Positions 45,215 to 53,419 of a DNA stretch of 64,000 bases are shown piece after piece. This stretch comes from an uncultured Kordiimonas sp. Its GTDB lineage: Bacteria > Pseudomonadota > Alphaproteobacteria > Sphingomonadales > Kordiimonadaceae. The DNA is taken from contig CANNEK010000001.1 of assembly GCA_947503625.1 (NCBI GenBank), forward strand, positions 186,001-250,000, written 5' to 3'. The notes under the pieces are model-generated. The model ran no database searches, was not told the DNA's origin, and saw nothing but the letters and a program-made list of their open reading frames with translations. A program made the position numbers and the translations under genes. How positions within the stretch are numbered: the first letter of the stretch is position 1; the number at the start of each line of letters is the position of its first letter.

Positions 45215-46342
45215 TCAGCCTGTGTTTCGCGCCATCATGCGCTCATGCAGTTTTTTCCAGTTGTCGATCAGTTTATCTATATCATCCTGCTTGCTCAGGC
45301 GACCAAGCGAGACGCGAACAGACGCATTCGCAATGTCGTCCGGATAGCCCATCGCGGCAAGAACATGGCTGACCTTCACTTTACCTGATGAACACGCTGA
45401 CCCCGACGACAGGCAAATACTGTTCAGGTCAAAGTGCATCACCTGCGTCTCACCTTTTACACCCGGCATGGCGACACAGCTTGTATTGGCAGTCCTCTCG
45501 GCTCCTGCACTGACAACAACCGCATCATTTGATATCGCCCGTACTGCGGCTTCAAATCGGTCCCTGAGGGCTGCAATACGGCCCATGTCTCCAAGTTCGG
45601 CCAACGCCTCAATCGCGGCTTCACCAAACCCAGCAATACCCGCGACATTTTCTGTGCCGGACCGTCGTCCAAGTTCCTGCCCGCCCCCGGCAACAAGTGC
45701 CTTGAGGGGCGCTGTCGGCGCCGTAACAATAGCCCCAACACCCTGAGGTCCACCAATCTTGTGGCTGGAGAGCGTGAGGTAATCCACTTTCAAAGCACTG
45801 AAGTCTATCAACAATTTTCCCGCAGCCTGAACTGCATCGGTGTGAACAAGAGCCCCATGCATTTTTGCCAAGCTTGCAACATCACTCACAGGCTGGACAA
45901 CACCTGTTTCGTTGTTGGCAAGCATGACGGACACAAGTGCAGGTTTGGGGGCCTCATCAAGCAGATACCTCAGCGCTGCCATCTTCACGACGCCGTCCTT
46001 GTCCACCGGCAGACTGTAAACGGGAACCCCTGCCAACTCCGCCGCTGCCAGGCCGCAATCATGTTCTATCGCAGAAATAATAATACTGGCAGCACCGCAC
46101 CCGCGAATAATAGCATTGTTTGCTTCAGTACCACCCGAGCAGAAGGTGACATCACGAACTCTTGCACCAGCAAGTACTGCAATTTTTGAGCGTGCTTCTT
46201 CCACCAGTCGGCGCGCATTTCTACCTGCCGTATGCACCGAAGACGGGTTGCCCACCTCGGCCATTGCAGACGCCACTGTTTCAATCACCTTGTCGCGAAT
46301 CGGCGCAGTGGCGTTATAATCCATGTAAATTGTTGCGGTCAT
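45215..46342 (-). CDS. Second cysteine desulfurase, NifS-like
   Basis: A 375-residue desulfurase, also class I: YMDYNATAP at the start, Lys195 in SSHKIGGPQGVGA, and catalytic Cys317 in SSGSACSSG. It differs widely from its neighbour, so the two are ancient paralogues and not a recent duplication. All key residues are kept. The ATG at 46342 is preferred to a TTG three codons upstream. It heads the three-gene unit nifS-like / iscS / fdx. Confidence 0.9.
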   Translation of the reverse strand: MTATIYMDYNATAPIRDKVIETVASAMAEVGNPSSVHTAGRNARRLVEEARSKIAVLAGARVRDVTFCSGGTEANNAIIRGCGAASIIISAIEHDCGLAAAELAGVPVYSLPVDKDGVVKMAALRYLLDEAPKPALVSVMLANNETGVVQPVSDVASLAKMHGALVHTDAVQAAGKLLIDFSALKVDYLTLSSHKIGGPQGVGAIVTAPTAPLKALVAGGGQELGRRSGTENVAGIAGFGEAAIEALAELGDMGRIAALRDRFEAAVRAISNDAVVVSAGAERTANTSCVAMPGVKGETQVMHFDLNSICLSSGSACSSGKVKVSHVLAAMGYPDDIANASVRVSLGRLSKQDDIDKLIDNWKKLHERMMARNTG

Positions 46343-46501
46343 AGTGGTCAAATAGGCGGAATGTGCGCCCTGTTCAATTGTATTTTACCCTTTATCGACA
46401 AGATAGCTTGCGAATCCCGGCAATAATTCGATATATCGTGGCATAACAAGATGAAGCTGCCATGTTGCTTCGCCAACAAATAAAGCAAAAGAAAACAATT
46501 T

Positions 46502-47149
46502 ATGCCCGAAATCATTTTCAGCGGTCCTGCCGGTCGGCTCGAAGGCCGTTACCAACCTGGTAAATCACCCACATCACCGCTTGCTCTTATCCTGCACCCC
46601 CATCCGCAGCATGGTGGCACGATGGATAACAAGGTGGCGTATTATCTGTACCATGCTTTTTCGCATCGCGGATTTGCAACACTCAGGTTCAACTTCCGGG
46701 GTGTTGGCCGTAGTCAGGGCGAATTCGATAGCGGCGTAGGGGAGCTTTCAGACGCAGCGTCTGCACTTGACTGGATGCAGGCAATGAACCCAAATTCCTC
46801 GGGCACCTGGATTGCCGGTTTCTCTTTCGGTGCATGGATTGGCATGCAGCTTCTGATGCGCAGGCCTGAAATCAAAGGTTTCATCTCTGTGGCACCGCCA
46901 GCGAACCTTTACGACTTCTCGTTTTTGGCCCCTTGCCCTTCTTCAGGCCTGATTGTGCAGGCGGATCAAGATGAATTGGTCACTCCAATATCTATTGTAA
47001 AACTGGTTGAGAAGCTTAAGACCCAGAAAGCGATCACCATTGACCACGACGTGATCAAAGGTGCAACGCACTTCTTTGAAACCGAGTTGAACGCACTGAT
47101 GACATCCATCAACAACTATCTCAACAAGCGGCTTACAGCTGACGACTAG
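46502..47149 (+). CDS. Alpha/beta hydrolase (COG2945-like)
   Basis: A 215-residue hydrolase with the short serine hydrolase core: HPHPQHGGTMDNKV near the N-terminus, FNFRGVGRSQGEFD, the nucleophile in AGFSFGAWIG, an aspartate in QADQDELV, and a histidine in GATHFF. COG2945 members of this size are often found next to iron-sulfur assembly genes in alphaproteobacteria; the substrate is unknown. It is divergent from the nifS-like gene, with a perfect 10-base palindrome CGATATATCG (46429-46438) between them. Confidence 0.85.
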   Translation: MPEIIFSGPAGRLEGRYQPGKSPTSPLALILHPHPQHGGTMDNKVAYYLYHAFSHRGFATLRFNFRGVGRSQGEFDSGVGELSDAASALDWMQAMNPNSSGTWIAGFSFGAWIGMQLLMRRPEIKGFISVAPPANLYDFSFLAPCPSSGLIVQADQDELVTPISIVKLVEKLKTQKAITIDHDVIKGATHFFETELNALMTSINNYLNKRLTADD

Positions 47150-47172
47150 TCAAGCCGTCAGCGCCGCTGGTT

Positions 47173-47688
47173 TTATTCATCGGATACCGTCTCCCTACAA
47201 GCGGCGGTATCCAGGCCTGCCGCAACGAAGCCCAGGCCCAGCAACATTCCTGCGACCGAAAAAGCAAAAGGGCTGCTTGCCAGCAACGACAAGAGCCCCG
47301 ATGCGAGTGCGGCCAACCAATAGAGTGCGGCTTGCTTCATCGTCCCCAACCATAATAACTGGACGGCAAGAACAGCAAGACTGACGGCGATGACGGCTGC
47401 GCCCAGCATATAAAAATCCACTCCCCAACGAACAGGGTCAGGCCCGACAATGCTGGCAAAACCCGTTGCTGCCGAGAATACTGTTATCAGGCCCAACCAC
47501 CCCAGTTGCAGTGCAACAGACAGGTAACTGGCCACAAGTCCGGTCAACAGAAGCAAATCAATCACAGCATAAAGAAATTCCAGCCATACCAGACCATCAA
47601 CATAAGGAATATATGCCGAAATGATTCGCAAGGCGCCCCCGGCAACCGCCATGAACGCCCCGAACCCTAACAAAGACCGATAGGTCAT
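47173..47688 (-). CDS. Hypothetical membrane protein of the SoxR-linked operon
   Basis: A 171-residue protein with five hydrophobic segments spread over its length and little outside the membrane. No family is recognised. Its ATG overlaps the stop of the VOC gene (ATGA), so the two should be co-translated, and the pair probably answers to the SoxR-type promoter at 48122-48152. Confidence 0.6.
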   Translation of the reverse strand: MTYRSLLGFGAFMAVAGGALRIISAYIPYVDGLVWLEFLYAVIDLLLLTGLVASYLSVALQLGWLGLITVFSAATGFASIVGPDPVRWGVDFYMLGAAVIAVSLAVLAVQLLWLGTMKQAALYWLAALASGLLSLLASSPFAFSVAGMLLGLGFVAAGLDTAACRETVSDE

Positions 47689-48077
47689 TGCGCTTCTGCG
47701 TAAGAGACGACTTCAAACTCAATGCCGTCATCGTCATCAAAATAAAAGCGTCGGCCAGGCTCATAGTCACCATGATTATGCGGCTTGTATCCGGCTTTGA
47801 TTACCTTTGCTTCAACAGCGTCGAGATCGTCGACAACAACGCCAACGTGGTTAAGGCCTCCGCGTGTCACATAAGTTGGTTTGCAACTGTCCTTGCTATC
47901 GCCAGTAGAGTAGACGGCCAGATAATGATCGTCCGTGCCCACATGCACAGTGAAACCATTGTCTTTTGCAGGCCCCTGCCAGCGAATATGCCAACCGAAA
48001 AGATCCTTCAAAATCGTTGCCGTTTTCAACGGGTCAGACACTGTAACATTCACATGCTCAAGTGTTCCATTCTTCAT
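47685..48077 (-). CDS. VOC (glyoxalase/bleomycin resistance) family protein
   Basis: A 130-residue single-repeat VOC protein. The first half has HVNVTVSDPLKTATILKDLFGW and a metal-type HVGTDDHYLAVY; the second has GLNHVGVVVDDLDAVEAKV, GRRFYFDDDDGIEFEVV. VOC proteins include glyoxalases, dioxygenases and antibiotic-binding proteins; His and Glu residues at the usual metal positions are present. It is first in a two-gene operon and carries a strong SoxR-type promoter. A detoxifying role is inferred from that control, not from the sequence. Confidence 0.83.
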   Translation of the reverse strand: MKNGTLEHVNVTVSDPLKTATILKDLFGWHIRWQGPAKDNGFTVHVGTDDHYLAVYSTGDSKDSCKPTYVTRGGLNHVGVVVDDLDAVEAKVIKAGYKPHNHGDYEPGRRFYFDDDDGIEFEVVSYAEAQ

Positions 48078-48121
48078 TTTCTTATCCTCAATAAACTGTT
48101 GTGTTTTGTCTTGATTTCCTG

Positions 48122-48152
48122 AACGTAATTGCTAAACCTTACTTTAGGTCAA
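48122..48152 (-). promoter_or_regulatory. SoxR-type promoter of the VOC operon
   Basis: On the minus strand -35 TTGACC (48147-48152) and -10 TACGTT (48122-48127) are held 19 bases apart, the long spacing used by MerR-family activators. The 18-base segment 48131-48148 fits the E. coli soxS SoxR box at 12 of 18 positions and carries the arms CTAAA/TTTAG. A good ribosome site (GAGGA) and the VOC start follow. SoxR is encoded divergently, starting at 48182. Confidence 0.7.
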
Positions 48153-48181
48153 GGTATTTTTTCGAAAAAACGGAGAACTAT

Positions 48182-48643
48182 ATGCACATGGATGATTTGA
48201 TCCCGATCGGGCAGTTGGCAGAACGAACAGGTCTCTCAGTATCCGCTATCCGATTTTATGAAACCAAGGGCCTCGTCTCCCCCATGCGCAATTCGGGTGG
48301 GCAGCGCCGATTTTTGAGATCAGATATAAGGCGCTTGTCTTTTGTCCTTATTGCACAGCAACTTGGACTACCCCTTCGCGACATTCTGAAGGTCCTAGAG
48401 GGCCTGCCCCAAGGACGTACACCCACGCAGAGTGACTGGACCAGAATTAGCATGACGGTTCGCGAAGAGCTTGATGATCGTATCGCGAAACTCACACGCA
48501 TGCGAAACAACCTTGATGGTTGCATCGGTTGTGGCTGCCTGTCGCTCAAGAAATGTTCGCTCTACAATCCTCATGACAAGGCTAGCGTTAAGGGTTCTGG
48601 ACCTCAGTATCTCCTGCGAGAACGCGATGCTGTCACTGACTAA
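48182..48643 (+). CDS. soxR: Redox-sensitive transcriptional activator SoxR
   Basis: A 153-residue MerR-family regulator. The helix-turn-helix (IGQLAERTGLSVSAIRFYE) is followed by the dimer helix and the 2Fe-2S ligands Cys114, Cys117, Cys119 and Cys125 in CIGCGCLSLKKC, exactly the CX2CXCX5C pattern of SoxR. Oxidation by redox-cycling compounds or NO activates it. The ATG at 48182 has GGAG six bases upstream. It is divergent from the VOC operon and convergent with the nitroreductase gene (19 bases). Confidence 0.95.
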   Translation: MHMDDLIPIGQLAERTGLSVSAIRFYETKGLVSPMRNSGGQRRFLRSDIRRLSFVLIAQQLGLPLRDILKVLEGLPQGRTPTQSDWTRISMTVREELDDRIAKLTRMRNNLDGCIGCGCLSLKKCSLYNPHDKASVKGSGPQYLLRERDAVTD

Positions 48644-48661
48644 CGTCACAGGCAGAGAATT

Positions 48662-49762
48662 TCAAATATCGGAAATCAGAACCGATTCAATGGAACGTCT
48701 AAGTGACATCGGTAACGGAGGCGCGTATCCAAAACGAACAACGAGATCAGGTCGTTCATCACCTCTTCCCAACCAACGCGCAAAGTCTTCACGCACAGAG
48801 AGAACTTCTACAGGCTGGTTAATATGAGAGTGTCGAATACCAAGCGCTGTCGCCTGCAAGGCAAATCTCTGGAAACTACGTCCAACCTTAACCCAGCTTT
48901 CTTTACTTTCTTTGTCCCCACTAAAAACAACCACACCCGCTGATGTACGTACTTGAGAAGCGTATTTTTCGTTCTCGGCATCTTTCCTATAGAATAGGCT
49001 AAAGAGCGCACGGCCCAACCAGCTTGGCATGGTAGGGTTACCCGAACTGGCGGTATAAAGTCCGTCGCCGCTAGCAACTGCCTCGCCAGCATTAAACCGG
49101 ATGGTATACTTGAGTTCCTCAACAAATTCAGCGTCATCAACCTGTACACTGTTGCCGGCAATTACATATTCAAGCAACTGTTCCATTTTCTGCCTGTCAG
49201 TAATAAACCTGACATCCACATCTTCAAATGACGCGGCGGCTTCCAGTTTTTGCATATCTGACATGGAAACCAAGCGACCATCATAGTCTGACCTGGTCGA
49301 TTGTCGCTTTGGAATAGCATGATATAACTCGCTAATGCTTGGCACTCCCCTCACAAGATCAACGTCAATCCTGCCGGGTGCACTGGTATCAAAGAACAAC
49401 CTTCCAGGCTGCCCTTGCGCAGCACTCGCTATCATCAAATTTTCGGCGGCACACCCCAAGCTAACAAATAGGTGGTGATCGTCCGGATCAACCGCTGGCG
49501 TACGGCGCGTAAAGTCAGGCAAAATAGTGACACCACTACGACGCAACCCAAAATACCAAGGTTGAGTATTATGGCCATTGGCTGCCAAAGTAGCATAGCG
49601 GACCATGTCTTTCAGGTCTGGGTTTTCAACCAGAGTGGTGCGCAGGCGTCGACTGGCCTCGGAGTAGCTTTCTTCTCCACCCGAGCATCCAGCAAGTGGC
49701 ATAGCACTGCCTGCGGCGGCAAGAGTGATGAATTTGCGGCGTGTGCACGAATGGGTAGCCAT
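48662..49762 (-). CDS. Tat-exported nitroreductase-family lipoprotein (Acg-like)
   Basis: A 366-residue protein with a twin-arginine signal (CTRRKFITL, Arg8-Arg9) and a lipobox LAGC (Cys26), so probably a Tat-exported lipoprotein. The rest matches the larger nitroreductase fold type with ANGHNTQPWYF (flavin region), SLGCAAENLMIAS in the middle and RSFQRFALQATALGI towards the end. Members of this group include mycobacterial Acg, part of a hypoxia response. A perfect FNR/FixK-type palindrome precedes it. Flavin binding is expected; the substrate is unknown. Confidence 0.75.
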   Translation of the reverse strand: MATHSCTRRKFITLAAAGSAMPLAGCSGGEESYSEASRRLRTTLVENPDLKDMVRYATLAANGHNTQPWYFGLRRSGVTILPDFTRRTPAVDPDDHHLFVSLGCAAENLMIASAAQGQPGRLFFDTSAPGRIDVDLVRGVPSISELYHAIPKRQSTRSDYDGRLVSMSDMQKLEAAASFEDVDVRFITDRQKMEQLLEYVIAGNSVQVDDAEFVEELKYTIRFNAGEAVASGDGLYTASSGNPTMPSWLGRALFSLFYRKDAENEKYASQVRTSAGVVVFSGDKESKESWVKVGRSFQRFALQATALGIRHSHINQPVEVLSVREDFARWLGRGDERPDLVVRFGYAPPLPMSLRRSIESVLISDI

Positions 49763-49797
49763 CTCTCTTCTGTCCAAACATTTCTCAGTTCCAGAAC

Positions 49798-49838
49798 AGA
49801 ATACTGAACTAGTCCCCCAGGTATTTGATTACAATCAA
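49798..49838 (-). promoter_or_regulatory. FNR/FixK-type promoter of the nitroreductase gene
   Basis: TTGATTACAATCAA (49825-49838) is a perfect TTGAT-N4-ATCAA palindrome, centred 69-70 bases before the chosen ATG. On the minus strand TATTCT (49798-49803) lies at the right place to be the -10 of a class-II promoter with the palindrome centred near -41. This is the standard arrangement for activation by FNR, FixK or Dnr. Confidence 0.72.
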
Positions 49839-49929
49839 GTTACGCAGAATAGCCTGCAGTGTTTCTGAACAAAAAGTTCCAGTCTGTTGAAAGGACAGCC
49901 ACGTTGGCCTTGCCTGATACAATTTGTAT

Positions 49930-51093
49930 TCAGCGAAAAGTCCGCAGGCGCCTTTTTGGCAAATGAGCAACTCCTCCAGACATTGGCTTCTCGCAACCCG
50001 TTGTTTCCGGAAAACTAAGCGGCAGACCACGTTCACTTCGTACCGCCAAAAATGCAAAAGCTTCGGCTTCAAGTGCATCCCCGCGCATGCCGATCACTTC
50101 TACCGGGTCAACCAATACAGGCATACGGCGGCGCAAACGCCGCATCAATGTGGCATTATGTCGACCTCCTCCGCAGACATACCAGGCTTCGGGGGGTGTT
50201 GGAAAATGGCCTTGAGCAGCAACAACTGATTCGACTATGAAATCGGCTAGAGTAGCCGCACCATCTTCCGCTGAAAGGCCTCTGACTGCCTGAATATTAA
50301 AGTCGTCCCGGTCCAGTGACTTGGGTGGCGCTTCATCAAAGTAGCTGGTAGCCATCATACCCATAACCACTTCTTGATGACTGATGCCCCGCCCCGACAA
50401 GTTCCCGCCCTCGTCATAGCTTTGATTGGTATGCAATTGCGCCCAGTCATCCAGCACGGCATTTCCAGGCCCGGTATCAAAGGCGATCATTTGAATATTG
50501 GCCATGTCATCGTCGAAAGAAAGCCATGTAACGTTCGCCACACCACCCAAATTCAGAACAGCAACGGTCTTATGTCGCTGCGCACGCGCAAACATCGCCG
50601 CATGGTAAATTGGAACGAGAGGTGCGCCCTCGCCACCTTCAACCATGTCAGCAGCACGAAAATCATTGATGACTTTGATGCCGGTCTGTCCCGCAAGCCT
50701 GCCACCATCACCAATTTGCCATGTCCAGCCACGGTCTGGCCGGTGGCTGATTGTTTGACCGTGAAACCCGATAAGGTCAACGGTATCTGGCGACTGGCCG
50801 GTCACAGACAGCAATTCAAAAACTGCCTCAGAGTGCCTGTCCGTCAGTTCCTGTTCGATTAGTTTGATTTCGGCGGGTGTATCAACCGGTACAGCCGCTG
50901 CGGATGCAATATGAATTGCTTCTTTCAGGGCATCGCGCATTTCCGGTGTGTAAGGCAGGGTCAGAGACGGCCCAAGGCGCTCAACCCTCACACCGTCGGT
51001 ATAAACAAGGGCTGCATCGACACCATCCATCGAGGTTCCACTCATCAGGCCAATCGCGCACTTGACTTCACCCTGATCACCAATTTTCACCAT
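49930..51093 (-). CDS. anmK: Anhydro-N-acetylmuramic acid kinase
   Basis: A 387-residue enzyme that turns anhydro-MurNAc from wall recycling into MurNAc-6-phosphate. [16 protein letters not shown] is at the N-terminus, [11 protein letters not shown] in the middle, and later [23 protein letters not shown] and [11 protein letters not shown]. The length is normal. It is divergent from tyrS, the usual neighbour of anmK. Confidence 0.96.
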   Translation of the reverse strand: MVKIGDQGEVKCAIGLMSGTSMDGVDAALVYTDGVRVERLGPSLTLPYTPEMRDALKEAIHIASAAAVPVDTPAEIKLIEQELTDRHSEAVFELLSVTGQSPDTVDLIGFHGQTISHRPDRGWTWQIGDGGRLAGQTGIKVINDFRAADMVEGGEGAPLVPIYHAAMFARAQRHKTVAVLNLGGVANVTWLSFDDDMANIQMIAFDTGPGNAVLDDWAQLHTNQSYDEGGNLSGRGISHQEVVMGMMATSYFDEAPPKSLDRDDFNIQAVRGLSAEDGAATLADFIVESVVAAQGHFPTPPEAWYVCGGGRHNATLMRRLRRRMPVLVDPVEVIGMRGDALEAEAFAFLAVRSERGLPLSFPETTGCEKPMSGGVAHLPKRRLRTFR

Positions 51094-51117
51094 ACAACCG
51101 CCTTTTGCGAGGTTTTG

Positions 51118-51149
51118 AAAGACAAGTGCGTCAAACGCTCTTTGTCTTT
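51118..51149 (+). promoter_or_regulatory. Extended inverted repeat between anmK and tyrS
   Basis: AAAGACAA (51118-51125) and TTGTCTTT (51142-51149) are perfect inverted arms; inside them GCGT (51128-51131) and ACGC (51135-51138) pair around CAA. It could be a two-part hairpin in either leader, or an operator between the divergent genes. No T run follows. Confidence 0.4.
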
Positions 51150-51216
51150 AGCCAAGCTCATGCTACATCACGCCGCTAACCAATGTCTTAACACTTTAAA
51201 CCGCGCAGACACGATA

Positions 51217-52479
51217 ATGACAAGCTTGAAATCAGACTTTCTTCAAATCCTCACAGAACGGGATTTCATCCATCAGGCAACTGATCTTGAAGGCCTTGAC
51301 GCCAAAATGGCGGCCCTGGAAAAAGAAGGACCGACTTCTGCTTATATCGGTTTCGACTGCACAGGTACGTCATTGCACGTAGGCAGTCTTGTTCAAATTA
51401 TGATGCTGCGCTGGCTACAAAAATGCGGTCACAAACCTATTGTTTTACTGGGTGGCGGCACCACACGCATCGGCGACCCGTCCGGCAAAGACGAAAGTCG
51501 CAAACTTCTGACGGATACCGACATAAATCGAAACATGGACGGTATTCGCAGCATTTTTGATCAGTTCCTGACATTTGGCGATGGCCAAAACGATGCGATG
51601 ATGGTCAATAATGCGGAATGGCTGGACAAACTGGAATACATTGAGTTCCTGCGCGAGATCGGCACCCATTTCACCATCAACAGGATGATGACCTTTGATA
51701 GCGTGAAACTCCGCCTTGACCGCGAACAGCCCCTGACTTTTCTCGAATTCAACTATATGATCCTGCAAGCATATGACTTCATGGAACTGGGCAAACGCTA
51801 CTACTGCGCCCTGCAGATGGGTGGCTCGGACCAATGGGGAAATATTGTCAACGGCATGGAGCTGGGGCGTCGCGCAGCGGGGCTTTCTCTCTTTGGCCTG
51901 ACAACTCCGCTGATTACCACCGCGGACGGCAAAAAGATGGGCAAAACGGCAGATGGTGCCGTGTGGCTGAACGAGGACAGTTTGCCAGCCTACGATTATT
52001 GGCAATTTTGGCGCAATACGCAGGATGCAGATGTTGGCAAATTCCTGAGACTGTTTACGGAACTGCCGATGGATGAAGTTCGGCGGCTTGAAGCCCTCGA
52101 GGGCAGCGAGATTAATGACGCCAAGATTATTCTTGCCGACGAAGCCACCAAAATGTGCCGCGGTGAAAAAGCAGCTGCCAAAGCGAACGCTACCGCACGC
52201 GAAACATTTGTTCAGGGCGGAGCCGGAGCGGACTTGCCAACCGTGGTAATTGCATCAGGCGTCTTTGATGGTGGCATTCCGGTCGTTGATCTCTTTGTCG
52301 AAGCGGGCCTTGGCTCATCGAAAGGCGAAGTTCGGCGCCTTATCAAGGGCGGAGGCGCAAAAATCAACGATGTCAAAGTCGAAGGACCGGAGCAGATGGT
52401 TGACGAAAGCGCTTTTGGCGAAGGCCAGGTCAAATTGTCCGCCGGCAAAAAACGCCACGCGCTCGTTAAGTTGGGTTGA
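51217..52479 (+). CDS. tyrS: Tyrosyl-tRNA synthetase
   Basis: A 420-residue class-I synthetase. The HIGH-type motif is HVGS at 54-57 and the KMSKS-type KMGKT at 240-244; [24 protein letters not shown] contains the tyrosine and ATP site. A C-terminal S4 domain ([17 protein letters not shown]) binds tRNA. The ATG at 51217 gives the family N-terminus; a long in-frame extension upstream, which would run through the anmK gene, is rejected. Confidence 0.98.
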   Translation: MTSLKSDFLQILTERDFIHQATDLEGLDAKMAALEKEGPTSAYIGFDCTGTSLHVGSLVQIMMLRWLQKCGHKPIVLLGGGTTRIGDPSGKDESRKLLTDTDINRNMDGIRSIFDQFLTFGDGQNDAMMVNNAEWLDKLEYIEFLREIGTHFTINRMMTFDSVKLRLDREQPLTFLEFNYMILQAYDFMELGKRYYCALQMGGSDQWGNIVNGMELGRRAAGLSLFGLTTPLITTADGKKMGKTADGAVWLNEDSLPAYDYWQFWRNTQDADVGKFLRLFTELPMDEVRRLEALEGSEINDAKIILADEATKMCRGEKAAAKANATARETFVQGGAGADLPTVVIASGVFDGGIPVVDLFVEAGLGSSKGEVRRLIKGGGAKINDVKVEGPEQMVDESAFGEGQVKLSAGKKRHALVKLG

Positions 52480-52533
52480 GGCCGGGGTCAGACTTCGGCT
52501 AGTCTCCGTGCAGACATGTTGGGGAGCTCAAAA

Positions 52534-53328
52534 ATGCGACTACTTACACCGATAGCGTTTGCAACAGCTTTGGCGATAGCGCCTGCGCACGCTCAGGAGG
52601 TGCCGAGGCTGGACGAAGTACGACTGGTTGACCTGAGCCATACCTATGATCAATCAACGCTGTTCTGGCCTACATCACCAATCGCTTTCGAGCACAATGA
52701 ACTGGCTTACGGACCATCTGGAAACGGTTACTTTTATTCAGCTTACACTTTTGCAACACCTGAACACGGTGGCACCCACCTGGACGCACCCATCCATTTT
52801 TCTGAAGGTGCCAAAACCGTTGACCAGATTCCCATTGGCGACTTCTACGCTCCGCTAGTGGTCATTGATATTTCGGCCAAAGCCGCTGCCGACCGCAACT
52901 ACCGTCTTTTACCAGATGATATTGCCCTTTTTGAAGCAAAGCATGGCCCCATTTCAGCTGGTAGTGCCGTAATAGTGCGAACCAATTGGTCCAGGTACTG
53001 GCCGGATGCAAAGGCTTACCTTGGTGACGATACGCCCGGAGATGCTAGCAACTTGAGCTTTCCGGGATTTGGAGCCGACGCAGCGCAACTGCTTGTAGAC
53101 CGGCAAGTGTCGATGATCGGCATTGATACAGCTTCAATAGATTATGGCAAATCGACGAATTTCGAGGTTCATGTCGTTATCGCCGGTGGCAATATTCCGG
53201 CGCTTGAAAATCTGGCCAATCTTGCCGGCCTTCCAGAGACCGGAGCATATATTTTCGCCGCGCCGATGAAAATTGGTGACGGCTCTGGTGCCCCGGCACG
53301 CGTTGTAGCTTTTGTTAAAAAGGACTAG
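52534..53328 (+). CDS. Exported cyclase-family metal hydrolase
   Basis: A 264-residue protein with a cleavable signal (TALAIAPAHA-QEV). The metal-binding HGGTHLDAPIHF at 78-89 is the family signature of the cyclase/kynurenine formamidase group; later features are GSAVIVRTNW and the IGIDTASIDYG loop with FEVH. The start at 52534 has GGGGAG six to eight bases upstream. Most relatives are cytoplasmic, but the export signal points to a periplasmic or outside substrate. It is 54 bases after tyrS. Confidence 0.85.
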   Translation: MRLLTPIAFATALAIAPAHAQEVPRLDEVRLVDLSHTYDQSTLFWPTSPIAFEHNELAYGPSGNGYFYSAYTFATPEHGGTHLDAPIHFSEGAKTVDQIPIGDFYAPLVVIDISAKAAADRNYRLLPDDIALFEAKHGPISAGSAVIVRTNWSRYWPDAKAYLGDDTPGDASNLSFPGFGADAAQLLVDRQVSMIGIDTASIDYGKSTNFEVHVVIAGGNIPALENLANLAGLPETGAYIFAAPMKIGDGSGAPARVVAFVKKD

Positions 53329-53329
53329 C

Positions 53330-53419
53330 ATGTTCGTTGATGCGCAGGTCCATTTGCTCAGTGGCTGTCTGTTTTCACTATTAGCAGGATATGTGCTGCG
53401 ATCTGAAAGCCGCGCCTGA
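53330..53419 (+). CDS. Possible 29-residue membrane microprotein
   Basis: The frame starts one base after the cyclase stop, with AAGGA seven bases before its ATG, and ends at TGA exactly one base before the convergent DUF3971 gene. It would encode a short hydrophobic segment (LLSGCLFSLLAGYVL) with a charged end. The good ribosome site and fit to the gap favour it, but 29 codons can arise by chance. No homology is claimed. Confidence 0.3.
   Translation: MFVDAQVHLLSGCLFSLLAGYVLRSESRA

Noticed and set aside
44052-46342. Recent tandem duplication of a cysteine desulfurase gene
   Set aside because: The two proteins differ over their whole length except at active-site motifs, so the copies are old paralogues.
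49786-49812. GAAC repeats upstream of the nitroreductase gene that recall an SOS box
   Set aside because: The spacing is eight bases; the alphaproteobacterial LexA box needs GTTC-N7-GTTC.
50911-51216. Long N-terminal extension of TyrS
   Set aside because: It would run over the 5' part of anmK and the intergenic region, and it has no likeness to any TyrS. The family start is at 51217.
51445-52005. A 186-codon open frame antisense to tyrS
   Set aside because: It lies fully inside a certain gene and shows no family motif.
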